Origin: Malurus cyaneus samueli
Taxonomy: Eukaryota; Chordata; Aves; Passeriformes; Maluridae
Direction of reading: 5' to 3'
DNA length: 64,000 nucleotides
Assembly (NCBI GenBank): GCA_009741485.1
Contig: CM019215.1
Coordinates: forward strand, 77,091,845-77,155,844
A program made the translations under genes and the position numbers. The notes below the pieces were generated by a model. The model had not been told where the DNA came from, did no database searches, and worked only from the letters and a program-made list of their open reading frames with translations. Below, piece after piece: positions 63,501-64,000 of this stretch; the stretch's first letter is position 1, and each line of letters opens with the position of its first letter.

Positions 63501-64000
63501 AAGTCATTTTTATTTCTTTAAAGTTTCATGAGAAAGAGAAATGCTGATATCAAGCATTCTGTAATGTGATATGGACATAGGATTTCATTTTACAACTGTG
63601 AAAATTAAGACTGTCAGATATATCTGGTAAGTATCACCAAATGTATGTTTTTACAGAACATTTCTCATAATAAACTCAAAGGTTTAAAACAGCTCTAATT
63701 AACTTCAGGTTTTATGTGCCGGGGCTCCTGAAAATCAGTCAATTTAAGTATTCAAAAAAGAACGATACCTGGTTACTAAAAGACCTGTTCAATTGTGTTT
63801 TCAGAATCATACAAGGAATCAGTTACTGAGATGGAGAAAAGATACAATTGTTTATGATGGCTTTAATAATTTATCTTTCACCATCTCAGGAAATGTGCTG
63901 AAATGCTGCAATAAACTCCTTATCAAGGCCAAGAATCTGATTAGAAGATTCATACTAAGACTGTATACTAAAATTATCAAGCAGTCAATTACCATCATTT
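60541..64000. other. AT-rich non-coding stretch to the window end
   Basis: No gene or mobile-element end recognised. A T22 run lies at 61362-61383. The frames at 61191-61592 (133 codons, crossing that T run) and 62835-63224 (129 codons, minus) look like chance. Confidence 0.6.

Noticed and set aside
1..64000. CRISPR arrays, bacterial operons, tRNA or rRNA genes
   Set aside because: No regularly spaced direct repeats, no cloverleaf with A and B boxes, and no rRNA-like sequence were seen; the repeat content indicates a bird nuclear genome.

Overview
The window looks like non-coding nuclear DNA from a bird. The evidence is its repeat content: several CR1 retrotransposon fragments (3'-truncated tails, reverse-transcriptase remnants, and one piece with ORF1 esterase plus ORF2 endonuclease), ERVL-type solo LTRs of a kind typical of avian genomes, and one young retroviral-type insertion with a tRNA-Trp-like primer-binding site, the primer used by avian alpharetroviruses. 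The base composition is AT-rich. I found no host protein-coding gene, no convincing exon and no structural RNA. The window is best read as an intergenic desert or the inside of a very large intron. Species cannot be settled from the sequence alone.

Layout: 1-6.3 kb is unremarkable AT-rich DNA. A CR1 tail lies at 6.33-6.87 kb. At 7,250-12,434 is a structurally complete LTR element on the minus strand: two 383-bp LTRs differing at two positions, a 6-bp target-site duplication, a primer-binding site, a polypurine tract, and 4.4 kb of internal DNA in which I see no gag, pol or env. From 15 to 31 kb there are more CR1 tails, several eroded LTRs (one LTR nested in another at 22.8-23.8 kb), and a one-base N gap at 25,807 flanked by 80-bp direct repeats. 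At 36.6-37.8 kb is a minus-strand CR1 remnant covering ORF1 esterase and the ORF2 endonuclease. A solo ERVL-type LTR is at 40.66-41.24 kb.

From 42.9 to 57.3 kb the sequence is a duplication in the order A-B-C / B' / A'-B''-C''. The second set differs from the first mainly by scattered small indels, mostly losses, which looks more like uncorrected long-read gap filling than biology. After that comes unique sequence, then a CR1 reverse-transcriptase fragment at 59.1-60.5 kb and plain AT-rich DNA to the end.

The two observations most worth following are the apparently non-autonomous, recently inserted alpharetrovirus-like element (7.25-12.43 kb) and the probable false duplication (49.57-57.27 kb).
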